Positions 27,486-35,978 are shown, counted from the stretch's first letter. The stretch is 64,000 nt of DNA from Macrococcus carouselicus (GCF_004359515.1 NZ_SCWD01000004.1:1-64000); one strand, 5' to 3'. Numbers and translations: made by a program. The notes: generated from the sequence alone by a model not told the origin.

Positions 27486-28179
27486 ACTTATCTTCAGTGA
27501 CTGCTCCGCTGAATGGATCAACATTGTAATCTTTTTCAGTCGTGCCATTCAGTATCTCTGCTTTAAAGACAGGAACGTTATCCTCGGTTGTAAATGACCA
27601 TTCTTTTATTTCTGCCTCAGCTCCAGCTTTATCCTGGATGTTTTTGATGATGTCGTCAAATGCCAGGGCTTTATTGTAATTGATGCCTTCTTCTTTTTCA
27701 TTATCTTCTTCTGTTTTAATTAATTTGCGGTCATTCATGCCGTAAGTATACTCGACATTCTTGTCGCCTTCATTCTGTGCCACTTTATAGACCCAGCGAT
27801 TATCTTCTTTTTCGAACTTCAGATCAGTGATTTCGCCTTTTTTCTTCTGTGACTCTATGATTTTAATGATATCATCCGGTGTTGAATTGATATCTTGAAT
27901 AGCTAAAGCTTCTTTAGTGTCTGCATCAGTTGATGAAGGAGTCTTTTCATCATCCTTTTCAGCATCACTGGAGGCGTCCTGATCATTGTCATCAGAATTT
28001 TTTGCTGCATTATCAGCTTCGTCTTTCTTCACATCATTGGACTGATTAGTCTCAGCAGAATTTACATCTGACTGGGCATTGTCATCTGGACCTGTCTGTT
28101 TATCATTACTATTATCAGCATCACACGCGGCAAGCGCAAGACCTGCTGAAAGAATAAGACTTAGTACCTTGAACTTCAT
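27484..28179 (-). CDS. PepSY-domain lipoprotein
   Basis: A 231-residue predicted lipoprotein. The signal peptide ends in the lipobox LAAC (Cys about residue 19). A very acidic Asp/Asn/Ser linker of about 70 residues follows, then two PepSY-like modules (from about 90 and 165). PepSY modules are thought to inhibit proteases or modulate the cell surface. RBS AGGAGG lies upstream on the minus strand. The role here is unknown. Confidence 0.85.
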   Translation of the reverse strand: MKFKVLSLILSAGLALAACDADNSNDKQTGPDDNAQSDVNSAETNQSNDVKKDEADNAAKNSDDNDQDASSDAEKDDEKTPSSTDADTKEALAIQDINSTPDDIIKIIESQKKKGEITDLKFEKEDNRWVYKVAQNEGDKNVEYTYGMNDRKLIKTEEDNEKEEGINYNKALAFDDIIKNIQDKAGAEAEIKEWSFTTEDNVPVFKAEILNGTTEKDYNVDPFSGAVTEDK

Positions 28180-28260
28180 AAAGATATCCTCCTATAAATA
28201 AGTATTAATACTTATTTAACCCATTTTGTGAAGGACTAAACAAATCGTCATTGTTTTACG

Positions 28261-28932
28261 TTAACTTGTGATTAAATAACGATTAAGTGCATCAATTGTC
28301 CGGACAAGTGCAATATGAGGGTGAGAAGAAAGCTCCTCTTCTGAGCCATAACCGTAGAGAACCCCGATAGCGTCCATATTATTCATATCTGCACCTATCA
28401 GATCATGCTTACGGTCACCGATCATCACACAGTTCTTTGCCTGAAGATTATTCTGTTCAATGACATACTGGATGACCTCAGCTTTATGGTTGCGTGTCCC
28501 GTCCAGTTCGCTGCCTGCAATCATCTCAAAATATTGACTCAAATTGAAGTGAACAAGAATCTGACGTGCATAATCCACAGGTTTGCTTGTTGCGACATAG
28601 AGCAGCGCCCCCCGGCTTTTCAGATCCATCAGTAACTTTTCAATACCATCATAGACCCGATTTTCAAACAGACCTATGTCTGCAAAATATTCACGGTAGT
28701 AAAGGATGGCCTGAGCGTTTTTATCATCAGTTAATCCATAATCAGCTTCAAAGCTGTCTTTCAGCGGTGGGCCGATAAAATGAATGAGCGCATCATTGTC
28801 AGGTGCCTCTATATCCATCTTTGTGAGCGAATGGATGATAGCATTTGTGATACCTTCTTTTGGATCGGTCAATGTCCCATCCAGGTCAAATAGAATATGC
28901 TTATATTTCAGTGGATTTCTTGCTGCTGTCAT
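28261..28932 (-). CDS. HAD superfamily phosphatase (Gph/PpaX-like)
   Basis: A 223-residue HAD hydrolase with motif I LFDLDGTLTD (nucleophile Asp), motif II VATSK, and motif IV MIGDRKHDLIGA. The cap domain resembles phosphoglycolate phosphatase and PpaX. The substrate is uncertain. Thr in motif II replaces the more common second Thr/Ser context but is allowed in the family. Confidence 0.87.
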   Translation of the reverse strand: MTAARNPLKYKHILFDLDGTLTDPKEGITNAIIHSLTKMDIEAPDNDALIHFIGPPLKDSFEADYGLTDDKNAQAILYYREYFADIGLFENRVYDGIEKLLMDLKSRGALLYVATSKPVDYARQILVHFNLSQYFEMIAGSELDGTRNHKAEVIQYVIEQNNLQAKNCVMIGDRKHDLIGADMNNMDAIGVLYGYGSEEELSSHPHIALVRTIDALNRYLITS

Positions 28933-29002
28933 TTAATCATCTCCTCAATCTGATTATAGAGCTCAGAAAAGACGGAAGATAATGATATGCTTTTATTCAC
29001 AG

Positions 29003-29062
29003 GCTGCTGGAGCAGCACAAACATCCTGAAGTTCAACTTATTAGTCTGCCAGTTGAACTTTA
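29003..29062. other. two inverted repeats in the HAD/NUDIX gap
   Basis: GCTGCT-GG-AGCAGC at about 29003-29016, and AAGTTCAACT / AGTTGAACTT (29029-29038 and 29051-29060), lie in the divergent gap. A T run at 29098-29107 and a TATAAT at 29109-29114 follow before the NUDIX gene. They could be operator sites or leader RNA structure. Confidence 0.4.
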
Positions 29063-29143
29063 ACAAAGTAAAGCACTGCCTAATGTTAGCAATATTCTGT
29101 TTTTTTTCTATAATAGAAGAAAGCGCAGTAAGGGTGTGAAGAG

Positions 29144-29911
29144 ATGTATCAAGTAAAGACTGAAGTGAAAATTATTCCTGACGGCTTTGAGGCAGTGAAT
29201 GATTTCTTTCATGAACATGTATTCCGTAGTTATATTGAACTCGGTGCGAGACTTGTCGGACGCTGGGTTGATGAGGATCATACCCTGATTACTGAGATAT
29301 GGGATTTTCAGAATCGCGAACATTATCAGCAGTTCTTTGATTTAAGAAAAGAGACATCACACTATAAGAACAGCCGGCTGCAGAAGATTGCCAATGATAA
29401 ATGGATCATTTCAAAAAAAGAGACACATATGATGCCGACAGGTGACTATTTTCAGCCGCAGCACAGTGTATCAGCAAGTGTCTTCGTGCAGAATGATAAA
29501 GGTGAGACATTACTGGTCAGAAGTCTGCATAGGAGCAGCACGCTGGAAATGCCAGGCGGGGCACTTGATAAGGAAGAAAGTCTCATAGATTGTGCGATTA
29601 GAGAAACGAAGGAAGAGACAGGACTGGATGTCAGCATCATCGGACTTGTCTGTATCACTCAGAACTTATCCAGCGGGGTGATTAATTTTGCTTTCCATGG
29701 TGAAGTGACAGGAGGAGAACTGACGGATTGTCCAGGTGAGACGCAGGACGTCGGCTTCTATGATCTGACTGATCAGAAGATGCATACGCATGTCACCTAT
29801 CCGCATTTCAAGGAGCGTATCCTTGAATGCAGCAAGCTGAACTATATCAATATCGATCTATATGAAGTCAGACCCTATGAACTTATACAACGACTGAACG
29901 GCGCTCATTAA
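29144..29911 (+). CDS. NUDIX hydrolase with N-terminal NIPSNAP-like domain
   Basis: A 255-residue two-domain protein. Residues 1-95 resemble a NIPSNAP/ferredoxin-like module (YQVKTEVKIIPDGF, WVDEDHTLITEIWDFQNREHYQQFF). Residues 105-250 form a NUDIX hydrolase with a complete box at 139-161 (G-x5-E-x7-REUxEExGU). NUDIX enzymes hydrolyse nucleoside diphosphate-linked compounds; the substrate is unknown. The fusion is not a common one. RBS AAGGGTG precedes ATG 29144. Confidence 0.85.
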   Translation: MYQVKTEVKIIPDGFEAVNDFFHEHVFRSYIELGARLVGRWVDEDHTLITEIWDFQNREHYQQFFDLRKETSHYKNSRLQKIANDKWIISKKETHMMPTGDYFQPQHSVSASVFVQNDKGETLLVRSLHRSSTLEMPGGALDKEESLIDCAIRETKEETGLDVSIIGLVCITQNLSSGVINFAFHGEVTGGELTDCPGETQDVGFYDLTDQKMHTHVTYPHFKERILECSKLNYINIDLYEVRPYELIQRLNGAH

Positions 29912-29923
29912 GAGCGCCGTTTT
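29898..29923. terminator. terminator between the NUDIX and C45 genes
   Basis: ACGGCGCTC / GAGCGCCGT stem around the NUDIX stop codon with a T run downstream. The two genes are convergent. Confidence 0.85.
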
Positions 29924-30961
29924 CTATTCGCTGGCAAAGGTGATGTCACTGTCAATCTGGCCATGAAGTAAGGTCATATCAAGTGCATGACCGTCCAGCC
30001 ATCTGCCGAAATCAAGCATAACAGGAGACTGGTCACCGCCGAGGGCAATCAGTGCTTTCAGTTCCTTCGGGAAGTAGCAGCTCGTATGAATCGTACCGCT
30101 CCAGCTGGCATATTTATCACTGAAGATGCCGGCTTTGGTGTCATTCATTATCTTGAAGGCCTGCTCGGCTGGAAGTGTGTCGGTCACCTGTTCTGTCATC
30201 GCCTGCATGCGCATCTCAGAATCCGTCAGCACACGTCTGTTCTCGTGGGTCAGCACTTCGAAGTGATTCGTACAGTAATGATGATCTCTGACAACGACGT
30301 CACGCGGTGTGATCTCAATGATCTTCGTCTCACCGGACGGGTCAAGAACAATATAGGAGAAACTGGACCGGTGGGGAATCTCGTGCAATAACTCAACGAC
30401 ATCTTCAACAGTTGCGCATGTCTCTAAGATCAGACGACCGACCATATAGCAGACAAAACCATCACCTGGCTTCTTACGGTGCATGAAATTATATCCCATC
30501 GCGAGCCCTTTTTCATTGATGCCATCCATGCGTCCTGTAATTCGCGACACTGGTGCCATCGTCGCAAGACCCCCATCATTTGGCTGTAAGAATGTCAGAC
30601 GACCATCATAAGTAGCAGGATGATAATCATAATTTCTGACGAGATAATCCGCCGTCGTAAAGACAGAACAACCACTTTCCTTGGCGTACACACGATAATG
30701 ACCGAAGTTGAGCAGCACCTGCTCAAGACTCAGCTTCAGACCATCCTGAATACCGAGCAGTTCCTCCCATATCTTCGGCGCAAAACGCTTATAGACCTCT
30801 TCTGTCTCGACAGGATCAATATCAAAACGAGGACGACGAATACGCCACTCCCGCTCACGATTCTCCATCATCAAAGTCGACTTCAGCCATTCAGCCTGAT
30901 TCAATCCGAAATCATAATGACTGCCTCTGAATTCTGTAATTACACTTTTAACCTGTTGCAT
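29924..30961 (-). CDS. C45 family autoproteolytic acyltransferase/hydrolase
   Basis: A 345-residue member of the isopenicillin N acyltransferase-like (AAT, C45) Ntn-hydrolase family. The likely nucleophile is Cys in ESGCSVF (about residue 98), which becomes N-terminal after self-cleavage. RNYDYHP and GMDGINEKGLAMGYN-like segments follow. The substrate is probably an amide or acylated amino compound and is unknown. It is divergent from an XRE regulator; the shared gap holds a strong dyad. Confidence 0.86.
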   Translation of the reverse strand: MQQVKSVITEFRGSHYDFGLNQAEWLKSTLMMENREREWRIRRPRFDIDPVETEEVYKRFAPKIWEELLGIQDGLKLSLEQVLLNFGHYRVYAKESGCSVFTTADYLVRNYDYHPATYDGRLTFLQPNDGGLATMAPVSRITGRMDGINEKGLAMGYNFMHRKKPGDGFVCYMVGRLILETCATVEDVVELLHEIPHRSSFSYIVLDPSGETKIIEITPRDVVVRDHHYCTNHFEVLTHENRRVLTDSEMRMQAMTEQVTDTLPAEQAFKIMNDTKAGIFSDKYASWSGTIHTSCYFPKELKALIALGGDQSPVMLDFGRWLDGHALDMTLLHGQIDSDITFASE

Positions 30962-31023
30962 CTAATCACGCCTTTATCAGTAGTAATCCTAGTTTAACAC
31001 AGTCACTCATGACAAATAAAATG

Positions 31024-31055
31024 ATCATTTTGACTAATATAGTTGTCAAAATGAT
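31024..31055. promoter_or_regulatory. 11-bp perfect dyad overlapping the promoter of the XRE/DUF3169 unit
   Basis: ATCATTTTGAC (31024-31034) and GTCAAAATGAT (31045-31055) form a perfect inverted repeat with a 10-bp spacer, centres 21 bp apart. The right half overlaps TTGTCA (31044-31049), a -35 box with TACAAT at 31066-31071 (spacer 16). The left half also belongs to the palindrome AAAATGATCATTTT. It looks like the operator of the following XRE regulator and may also affect the divergent C45 gene. Confidence 0.7.
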
Positions 31056-31104
31056 AAATATATTTTACAATAAGGATATATATGTTAAAGAAATAGGTGA
31101 AGCT

Positions 31105-31308
31105 ATGAAAAATCGCTTGAAAGAATTAAGAGCACGGGACGGCTACAATCAGACGGAACTTGCTAAAAAAGCAGGTGTCTCACGTCAGACCATCTCACTG
31201 ATCGAACGGGATGACTTTATGCCGTCCATCCTGACAGCAGTGAGAATCGCGAGAATATTTGATGAACCGGTGGAGAATATCTTTATATTTGAGGAGGAAG
31301 AGTTATGA
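31105..31308 (+). CDS. XRE/Cro-C1 family small regulator
   Basis: A 67-residue protein consisting of one helix-turn-helix (QTELAKKAGVSRQTISLIERD, shortened here) and an acidic tail FIFEEEEL. This is the YozG/YgzD-like type commonly paired with a small membrane protein. ATG 31105 follows AGGTGAAGCT; upstream in-frame ATGs lie in the promoter. Its TGA overlaps the ATG of the next frame, so the two are translationally coupled. Confidence 0.88.
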   Translation: MKNRLKELRARDGYNQTELAKKAGVSRQTISLIERDDFMPSILTAVRIARIFDEPVENIFIFEEEEL

Positions 31309-32003
31309 CGCGGAGCTGGAAAGGTTTTTTATTAGGTGGATTAGTCGGAGGTATAAGTGGATTTATATTCATGTTTGGAATAGATTTCGTTCGCTTTCTC
31401 ATGAATTATTATCCTGATTAGACTAAGATGACGGTGGTGACATTTCTCTTTATCTTACTACTGACTTCATTGATTCTTTCTATAAGTAATCTGAAAAAGT
31501 CAGAGGAAAGGTTGAGTGTGAATCATTCAGATGATGAACATATTAAATTGATGAATGTTTATAACAGAAGTTCGATGTTTGCAACTATCTCTCTACCTCT
31601 CTCTTTATTGTGGTTTTCAAGTGCACTTATATTTTTTGAGAGCTATATTATAATTACTGTATTAGGATTGATTTTTCTTTTCCTTTCAACTTGGCTATGT
31701 CGAAAAAATGTTGTAATGATGCCGCGCATTTATAATGGTGATTGTGAATATGATCCAACACGTAAAAATATGAATCGTATTTGGATTAACTCTATGGATG
31801 AAGGAGAACGCTTAATCACTTTACAAAGTCTATTCGACTGCTATAGTGCTTTAATTCTATTAAGTAGCTTATCTATGTTGATACTTGCTGGTTATTCAGT
31901 ACTAGGGGACAACAATCAGCTACTTGGAATCTTGTTGATCGGAATGACAATGATTATTTCAACGTTTGTCTATTACCGTACTGCTGCCAAATACAATCAG
32001 TAA
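31305..32003 (+). pseudogene. DUF3169-like membrane protein gene interrupted by an in-frame TAG
   Basis: A frame from ATG 31305 encodes a membrane helix (KGFLLGGLVGGISGF...) and stops at TAG 31419-31421 after 38 residues. The same frame continues after two codons at ATG 31428 and encodes 191 residues with four more helices, ending at 32003. Joined, it gives about 231 residues, the size and layout I expect for DUF3169 proteins that follow XRE regulators. So an amber mutation in one gene is likelier than two genes. ATG 31428 has no good RBS. Assembly error, readthrough or re-initiation remain possible. Confidence 0.65.
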
Positions 32004-32180
32004 GAGAATCAGGATGAAAATAACGATTACGATTCACAGATCATGCCTTATTGACTATCACTATCGCTGGTCTTGGAAGCGGCGTTGTATTCATTCTCTG
32101 TATGCTCTCGTGCACGTGCAGTATTGCCTTATCAGTATTCAGACAATCAGTGCTATCTTCAGGATATGACAGATAGCTGG
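32004..32180 (+). pseudogene. degenerate coding remnant
   Basis: After the DUF3169 stop, the same frame reads a hydrophilic stretch (ENQDENNDYDSQIM) to a TGA at about 32054-32056. The +1 frame then reads a membrane-like segment starting LTITIAGLGSGVVFILCML and stopping at a TAG just before the terminator. This pattern fits a small membrane-protein gene broken by a frameshift. No intact frame with an RBS is present. Confidence 0.35.
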
Positions 32181-32208
32181 ACAACCTTCTTAGGAGGGTT
32201 GTTTTTTT
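32181..32208 (+). terminator. terminator of the first XRE/membrane unit
   Basis: ACAACC / GGTTGT stem with a T run of seven. Confidence 0.82.
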
Positions 32209-32229
32209 GAATGGATATGTAAAGTAAAC

Positions 32230-32262
32230 TTGACGTAAAGGGTGCTTTACATTTAATATAAT
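32230..32262 (+). promoter_or_regulatory. promoter with inverted repeat for the second XRE gene
   Basis: TTGACG at 32230-32235 is followed by the inverted repeat GTAAAG-GGTG-CTTTAC (32235-32250) and TTTAAT (32252-32257, spacer 16) or TATAAT (32257-32262). The repeat sits between -35 and -10, a typical autorepressor operator position. Confidence 0.6.
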
Positions 32263-32276
32263 AACGAGGTGAATAT

Positions 32277-32480
32277 ATGAAAAATAGACTCGCTGAATAT
32301 AGACAGTTGAGAGGCATGTCGCAGCAACGACTAGCTGATCGACTGCATGTATCGAGACAGACAATCATTTCCATTGAAAAAGGAAAGTATAACCCATCAC
32401 TGCCACTCGGACTGATTATTGCAGAGTTATTTGATGTCGAGGTCACTGAGATTTTTATTCTGGAAGAAACAGATTATTAG
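32277..32480 (+). CDS. XRE family small regulator (second copy)
   Basis: A 67-residue helix-turn-helix protein (MSQQRLADRLHVSRQTI) with a tail EIFILEETDY, similar in size and tail to the XRE gene at 31105 but clearly divergent. RBS GAGGTG precedes ATG 32277. It is followed after 12 bases by a membrane-protein gene, the common regulator/membrane-protein pair. Confidence 0.88.
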   Translation: MKNRLAEYRQLRGMSQQRLADRLHVSRQTIISIEKGKYNPSLPLGLIIAELFDVEVTEIFILEETDY

Positions 32481-32492
32481 GAGGGATGCTTT

Positions 32493-32864
32493 ATGAAACG
32501 GACGTTTAATCAGCAGGTTTTACTTGGATTGGGTATCATGCTTACTTTGATGGGATTAGCCATAGGTCTTATTGTAGGAATGAATAATTTGAGTCTATGG
32601 CTTACCATGTTTGTTTTAGGAATAGTATTGATTCTCAGGTCTTTTATTTTTGAAGGGGAAAAGTTTGATGAACGTGAACAGATGATTAACTGCAGAAGTT
32701 ATAAGTTTACTTTTATGATGACGCTCTTTGTCAGTTTTATCTTTTATTCACTTTATTTTTTCAAGATGGTTCATCTAGCTGGTGAAGATGCGTTTATCAT
32801 TTTCATGGCAACAATGATATTAACACAAGGTATTTCCAGTTTCATTTATGCGAAGTTGCTTTAA
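32493..32864 (+). CDS. small membrane protein paired with the XRE regulator
   Basis: A 123-residue protein with four hydrophobic helices and a cytoplasmic FDEREQMINCRSYK motif between helices 2 and 3. That DEREQ signature is shared by DUF2178/DUF3796-like proteins found next to XRE regulators. The function is unknown. RBS AGGAGG precedes ATG. Confidence 0.8.
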   Translation: MKRTFNQQVLLGLGIMLTLMGLAIGLIVGMNNLSLWLTMFVLGIVLILRSFIFEGEKFDEREQMINCRSYKFTFMMTLFVSFIFYSLYFFKMVHLAGEDAFIIFMATMILTQGISSFIYAKLL

Positions 32865-32961
32865 TTGATGTGTTTATTACTAGTTTCTGACGTTTTCTAT
32901 AACCCGTCTCTTTTGACTTTGTGTCATTTCTCCCTTAGGCTAATAGATGAGGAGTGATAGA

Positions 32962-33765
32962 ATGCGAACGTTTGAACAGGAGAAGGATCTTTTTTTCATC
33001 GACAGTTCAGCGTATGATTTATTGCAAGATCACTTAAAAACAACTGTGGTCTGTCCTAAGGATGAATTCAAAGGGCATATTCTCTATAAAAACTTTCACG
33101 TCAGTAACTGCCATCGTACTTGGAAGATCACTGATTACGATTATGTTATCGTCGCGCGTCCAGGCTGGTATGAAGAGCTGCCGGATGAAATGCAGCAATT
33201 GATTCTCAGCGAGCAGCGACGGACGGGTTCCCGGCTCGTTCTTGGAGATTTACTGATTACGCAGCATTACTGGCGCAGTTTGTCTGAGGAAAATCAGCAG
33301 AAATTAATACGTTTGTATGATGAGCGAATTGAGGATATTGATATCAGTGGACTCCCTGAGCGTTTTCAGCGTCTTCATGGTCAGTATCCTGAAGCGCATG
33401 GCGGCAACTGCTTTGCGGCTGCGCTTTATGGTGTCGCTGATGAATCATTTCTGCTCGAGGAATGGGTGCATAGTCAGTCGTTCCTTGATATGCTTGAGCG
33501 CAATAACTTCAGACGTTTTGACCGTGCGACAAAGGACAGTGTGCTCGTCTTCGTACAGGAGGGGGTTGTTGTCCATGCATGCTATGTCATTGATGATGAA
33601 TACTGCTTCAATAAATCAGGGCAGACATTCTTCAATCCGTGGCATATTGCACGTATTGATAAAGTGATAGCAGACTGGGACGACTGTAAAGTCATGTTCT
33701 TCTGCGCTCCGGATAAACTGGATCAGCTTGTCTGCTTAGGAATAGATGACAAGCAGGTGGCATAA
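32962..33765 (+). CDS. uncharacterised protein with a possible Cys/His NlpC/P60-like domain
   Basis: A 267-residue soluble protein. Residues 140-225 carry HGGNCFAAAL (C150), VVVHACYVIDDEYCFNKSG (H205, then N217) and FFNPW. The order Cys, then a strand with His, then a polar residue resembles papain-like NlpC/P60 or related folds. The N-terminal half (1-135) is not recognised. There is no signal peptide, so it would act in the cytoplasm. GAGGAG precedes ATG 32962; ATG 32947 overlaps that RBS. The catalytic reading is inference. Confidence 0.6.
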   Translation: MRTFEQEKDLFFIDSSAYDLLQDHLKTTVVCPKDEFKGHILYKNFHVSNCHRTWKITDYDYVIVARPGWYEELPDEMQQLILSEQRRTGSRLVLGDLLITQHYWRSLSEENQQKLIRLYDERIEDIDISGLPERFQRLHGQYPEAHGGNCFAAALYGVADESFLLEEWVHSQSFLDMLERNNFRRFDRATKDSVLVFVQEGVVVHACYVIDDEYCFNKSGQTFFNPWHIARIDKVIADWDDCKVMFFCAPDKLDQLVCLGIDDKQVA

Positions 33766-33770
33766 AAATA

Positions 33771-33800
33771 GGCAGGAGACGTTGTCTCCTGCCGTTTTTA
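33771..33800. terminator. bidirectional terminator before the M4 protease gene
   Basis: GGCAGGAGAC / GTCTCCTGCC perfect 10-bp stem with loop GTT. A-rich on the left and T-rich on the right, between convergent genes. Confidence 0.88.
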
Positions 33801-33801
33801 T

Positions 33802-35316
33802 TTAGTAGACGCCTACTTTAGACCATGCATTTGCGATAGTATTAGCATCTGTTGAACCGTAGAGATCCTGTGCTGACTGGATAAGAGCTGCACGCGCATC
33901 TGAGAATGAAGCGTTAGGTGTTAAGTAATAGCTGAGGGCACGGTAATAGATTTTTTCTGCTTTCTGTTTACCCATCACTGTCACTGTGTTGTAGAATGCT
34001 TTGTTCGGAATCCCGCTGTTGATGTGCACACCGCCGTGATCACCATCGTTTGTGTTAGGAAGACTACGATACTGGTTCATATGTGCCGGTTGGTTATACT
34101 GTTCCGGATTTGACATGCTGCGGAGCGCATCACCGCTCACACCTGGTGTGTAGACATCTTCACCCATCAGGAAGTCAGGGTCAACGAAGTAGCCGAAAAC
34201 ATCTGAGAATGACTCATTTAATGCACCCGGCTGGTTCTCATAGACGAGTCCTGCTGTGTGTTCAGTCACTGCATGTGTCAGTTCGTGTGCGATAACGTCA
34301 TTAGCACCGGATAATGGAGAGAATGTGCGACCGTCACCATCACCGTAGAACATCGCTTCGCCGTTCCAGAAGGCATTATTATAGTTGGAGCCGAAATGAA
34401 CGACTGAATAAAGAGGCGCGCCCTTACCATCATATGAATCGCGGTTATGCGTATTTTTGTAGTAATCATAGACCTGGTCCGCATAATAGTGAGCATCTAC
34501 ACCTGCGCGTTGTGATGTACTGGTGAATGCTTTATCGTAATCAGACATTATTGTGAAGTTTGTTTCTGTATTCTTGGCATCATACGTTTCGATGTCACCA
34601 GTATGTGTGAGGTCAGTTAAATAATATTTTCCGTTCTCAGCAGAGAGATTAAGTGACTTATAATCACCTTTATTGCCGTAGCCATAGCCTGTCGTTGCCA
34701 CTTTCTCGATCAAGTTCTGTTTCTTAACGACTTCACCTGTTTCTGCATCAATCTGGATTTTCCAGTTAGCAGGTTCAGGTGTCACGTAAATCAGCTGTAC
34801 ATTATAGACATATTGATTTGTATCTGCATTAATCGCAAGTTCAGCTTTTTTCACAACTTTACGATCCATATTCTTAACTTCAGATTCCTTGACGCCTGCT
34901 GCATCAAATGCTTTGCTGACTGCGTCAGCACTTGAAATCTGCTGTGTATTAGTCGGCGCAACTTCTTGTTGATTAAGATCACCATTGACGAAGACAATTT
35001 CTCCGGACTGGTTAACGTGGACCTTCACTTCCGTATTGAGGGCCGCTTTGCCGTTGACTTTTGGTTTGAGGGTGTAGTGTGTGAAACCTTCGGCATCTGT
35101 TTCAGCGGCCGTTACTTCATATTGCTTATAGTTCTTTTTTACAGCTTTTGAGCCCGGCAGATTTTTAAGTGCTTTTTTTGCATCTTGTTTACTATGGACT
35201 TTTTCCAATTTTTTGAGTTCTTTAGAAGCATCTGATTTTGCTTCAGTGACATGAGTTGGCATTAATGAAGCGAGCATCACAGTAGACAGAACAGCAGGTG
35301 CAATAATTTTTTTCAT
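33802..35316 (-). CDS. secreted M4 neutral metalloprotease (aureolysin/thermolysin type)
   Basis: A 504-residue preproprotein. A signal peptide (1 to about 26) is followed by FTP and PepSY propeptide modules (to about 205) and a mature thermolysin-like domain. The zinc motif is HELTHAVTEH, with the third ligand Glu in ALNESFSDVFG, and DGDHGGVHINSGI supplies the active-site His. It degrades extracellular proteins after autocatalytic removal of the propeptide. A long AT-rich upstream region (35317-35450) is its likely promoter. S. aureus aureolysin is the nearest named relative. Confidence 0.94.
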   Translation of the reverse strand: MKKIIAPAVLSTVMLASLMPTHVTEAKSDASKELKKLEKVHSKQDAKKALKNLPGSKAVKKNYKQYEVTAAETDAEGFTHYTLKPKVNGKAALNTEVKVHVNQSGEIVFVNGDLNQQEVAPTNTQQISSADAVSKAFDAAGVKESEVKNMDRKVVKKAELAINADTNQYVYNVQLIYVTPEPANWKIQIDAETGEVVKKQNLIEKVATTGYGYGNKGDYKSLNLSAENGKYYLTDLTHTGDIETYDAKNTETNFTIMSDYDKAFTSTSQRAGVDAHYYADQVYDYYKNTHNRDSYDGKGAPLYSVVHFGSNYNNAFWNGEAMFYGDGDGRTFSPLSGANDVIAHELTHAVTEHTAGLVYENQPGALNESFSDVFGYFVDPDFLMGEDVYTPGVSGDALRSMSNPEQYNQPAHMNQYRSLPNTNDGDHGGVHINSGIPNKAFYNTVTVMGKQKAEKIYYRALSYYLTPNASFSDARAALIQSAQDLYGSTDANTIANAWSKVGVY

Positions 35317-35454
35317 TTTCAGGTCCCCTTAGTCAATGAGTATTTTTAAAGCTTAAATTTATTATAATCAGAAAATTATAAAAAGACAACAAAAATATTT
35401 AAATAAACATTTTAAAAATGCAAATAAAATTATTTTTAGCATTATAAGTACATA

Positions 35455-35489
35455 AAAAGCATCTGTCTGTATTAGACAGATGCTTTTAA
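35455..35489. terminator. terminator upstream of the M4 gene, ending the NTF2-like gene
   Basis: AAAAGCATCTGTC / GACAGATGCTTTT 13-bp perfect stem with seven-base loop. On the minus strand it follows the NTF2-like gene stop. Confidence 0.88.
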
Positions 35490-35496
35490 AAGGTAA

Positions 35497-35859
35497 TTAC
35501 TGAGCATCCAGCTCCAGTTCAAAGTGGAGACGTGACAGTTTGTTGATTCCATCCACCATACGAAATGTAAATAAACATATTGAAGGTGCATCAAGCTGAT
35601 TGTAATCTTTATCTTCTCTTGAGATCTTCAAGATGACGAGTGAGTCTTCACCGCGGTCTGACTTATGAATGATGTCGAAATTCCAGTCCTGCTGGGTATT
35701 GAATCTTTGCTGAAAAATTTCGATTAATTTGTTATAGTCCCCATATGACACATGTCCATCCCTATACACAAATGTTGCAGTTACATCTTTATCAATCAGT
35801 TCTTTCAGTTCTTCCAAGTTCTGCTGCTGCCATGCAGCAAGTAGATGTACATGTGACAA
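35497..35859 (-). CDS. NTF2-like/SnoaL-like small protein
   Basis: About 120 residues with the layout of a cone-shaped NTF2-like domain: an initial helix WQQQNLEELKELI, then alternating strands (TATFVYRDGHVSYGDY, LVILKISREDKD, ICLFTFRMVDG). Staphylococcaceae carry similar unnamed proteins. TTG 35859 is about nine bases from GGAGG, and TTG 35868 would abut it, so 35859 is chosen. The ligand is unknown. Confidence 0.65.
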   Translation of the reverse strand: MSHVHLLAAWQQQNLEELKELIDKDVTATFVYRDGHVSYGDYNKLIEIFQQRFNTQQDWNFDIIHKSDRGEDSLVILKISREDKDYNQLDAPSICLFTFRMVDGINKLSRLHFELELDAQ

Positions 35860-35978
35860 ATGGCTCAATCCTCCTTTAGTAGAGTTTTAGATATTATAGC
35901 ACATATCAGTCTGAAATATTTCTTTAGAGTTATTTTATATGTTAAAATGAAATTACTATAAAGATAGAGGTGAAACAA

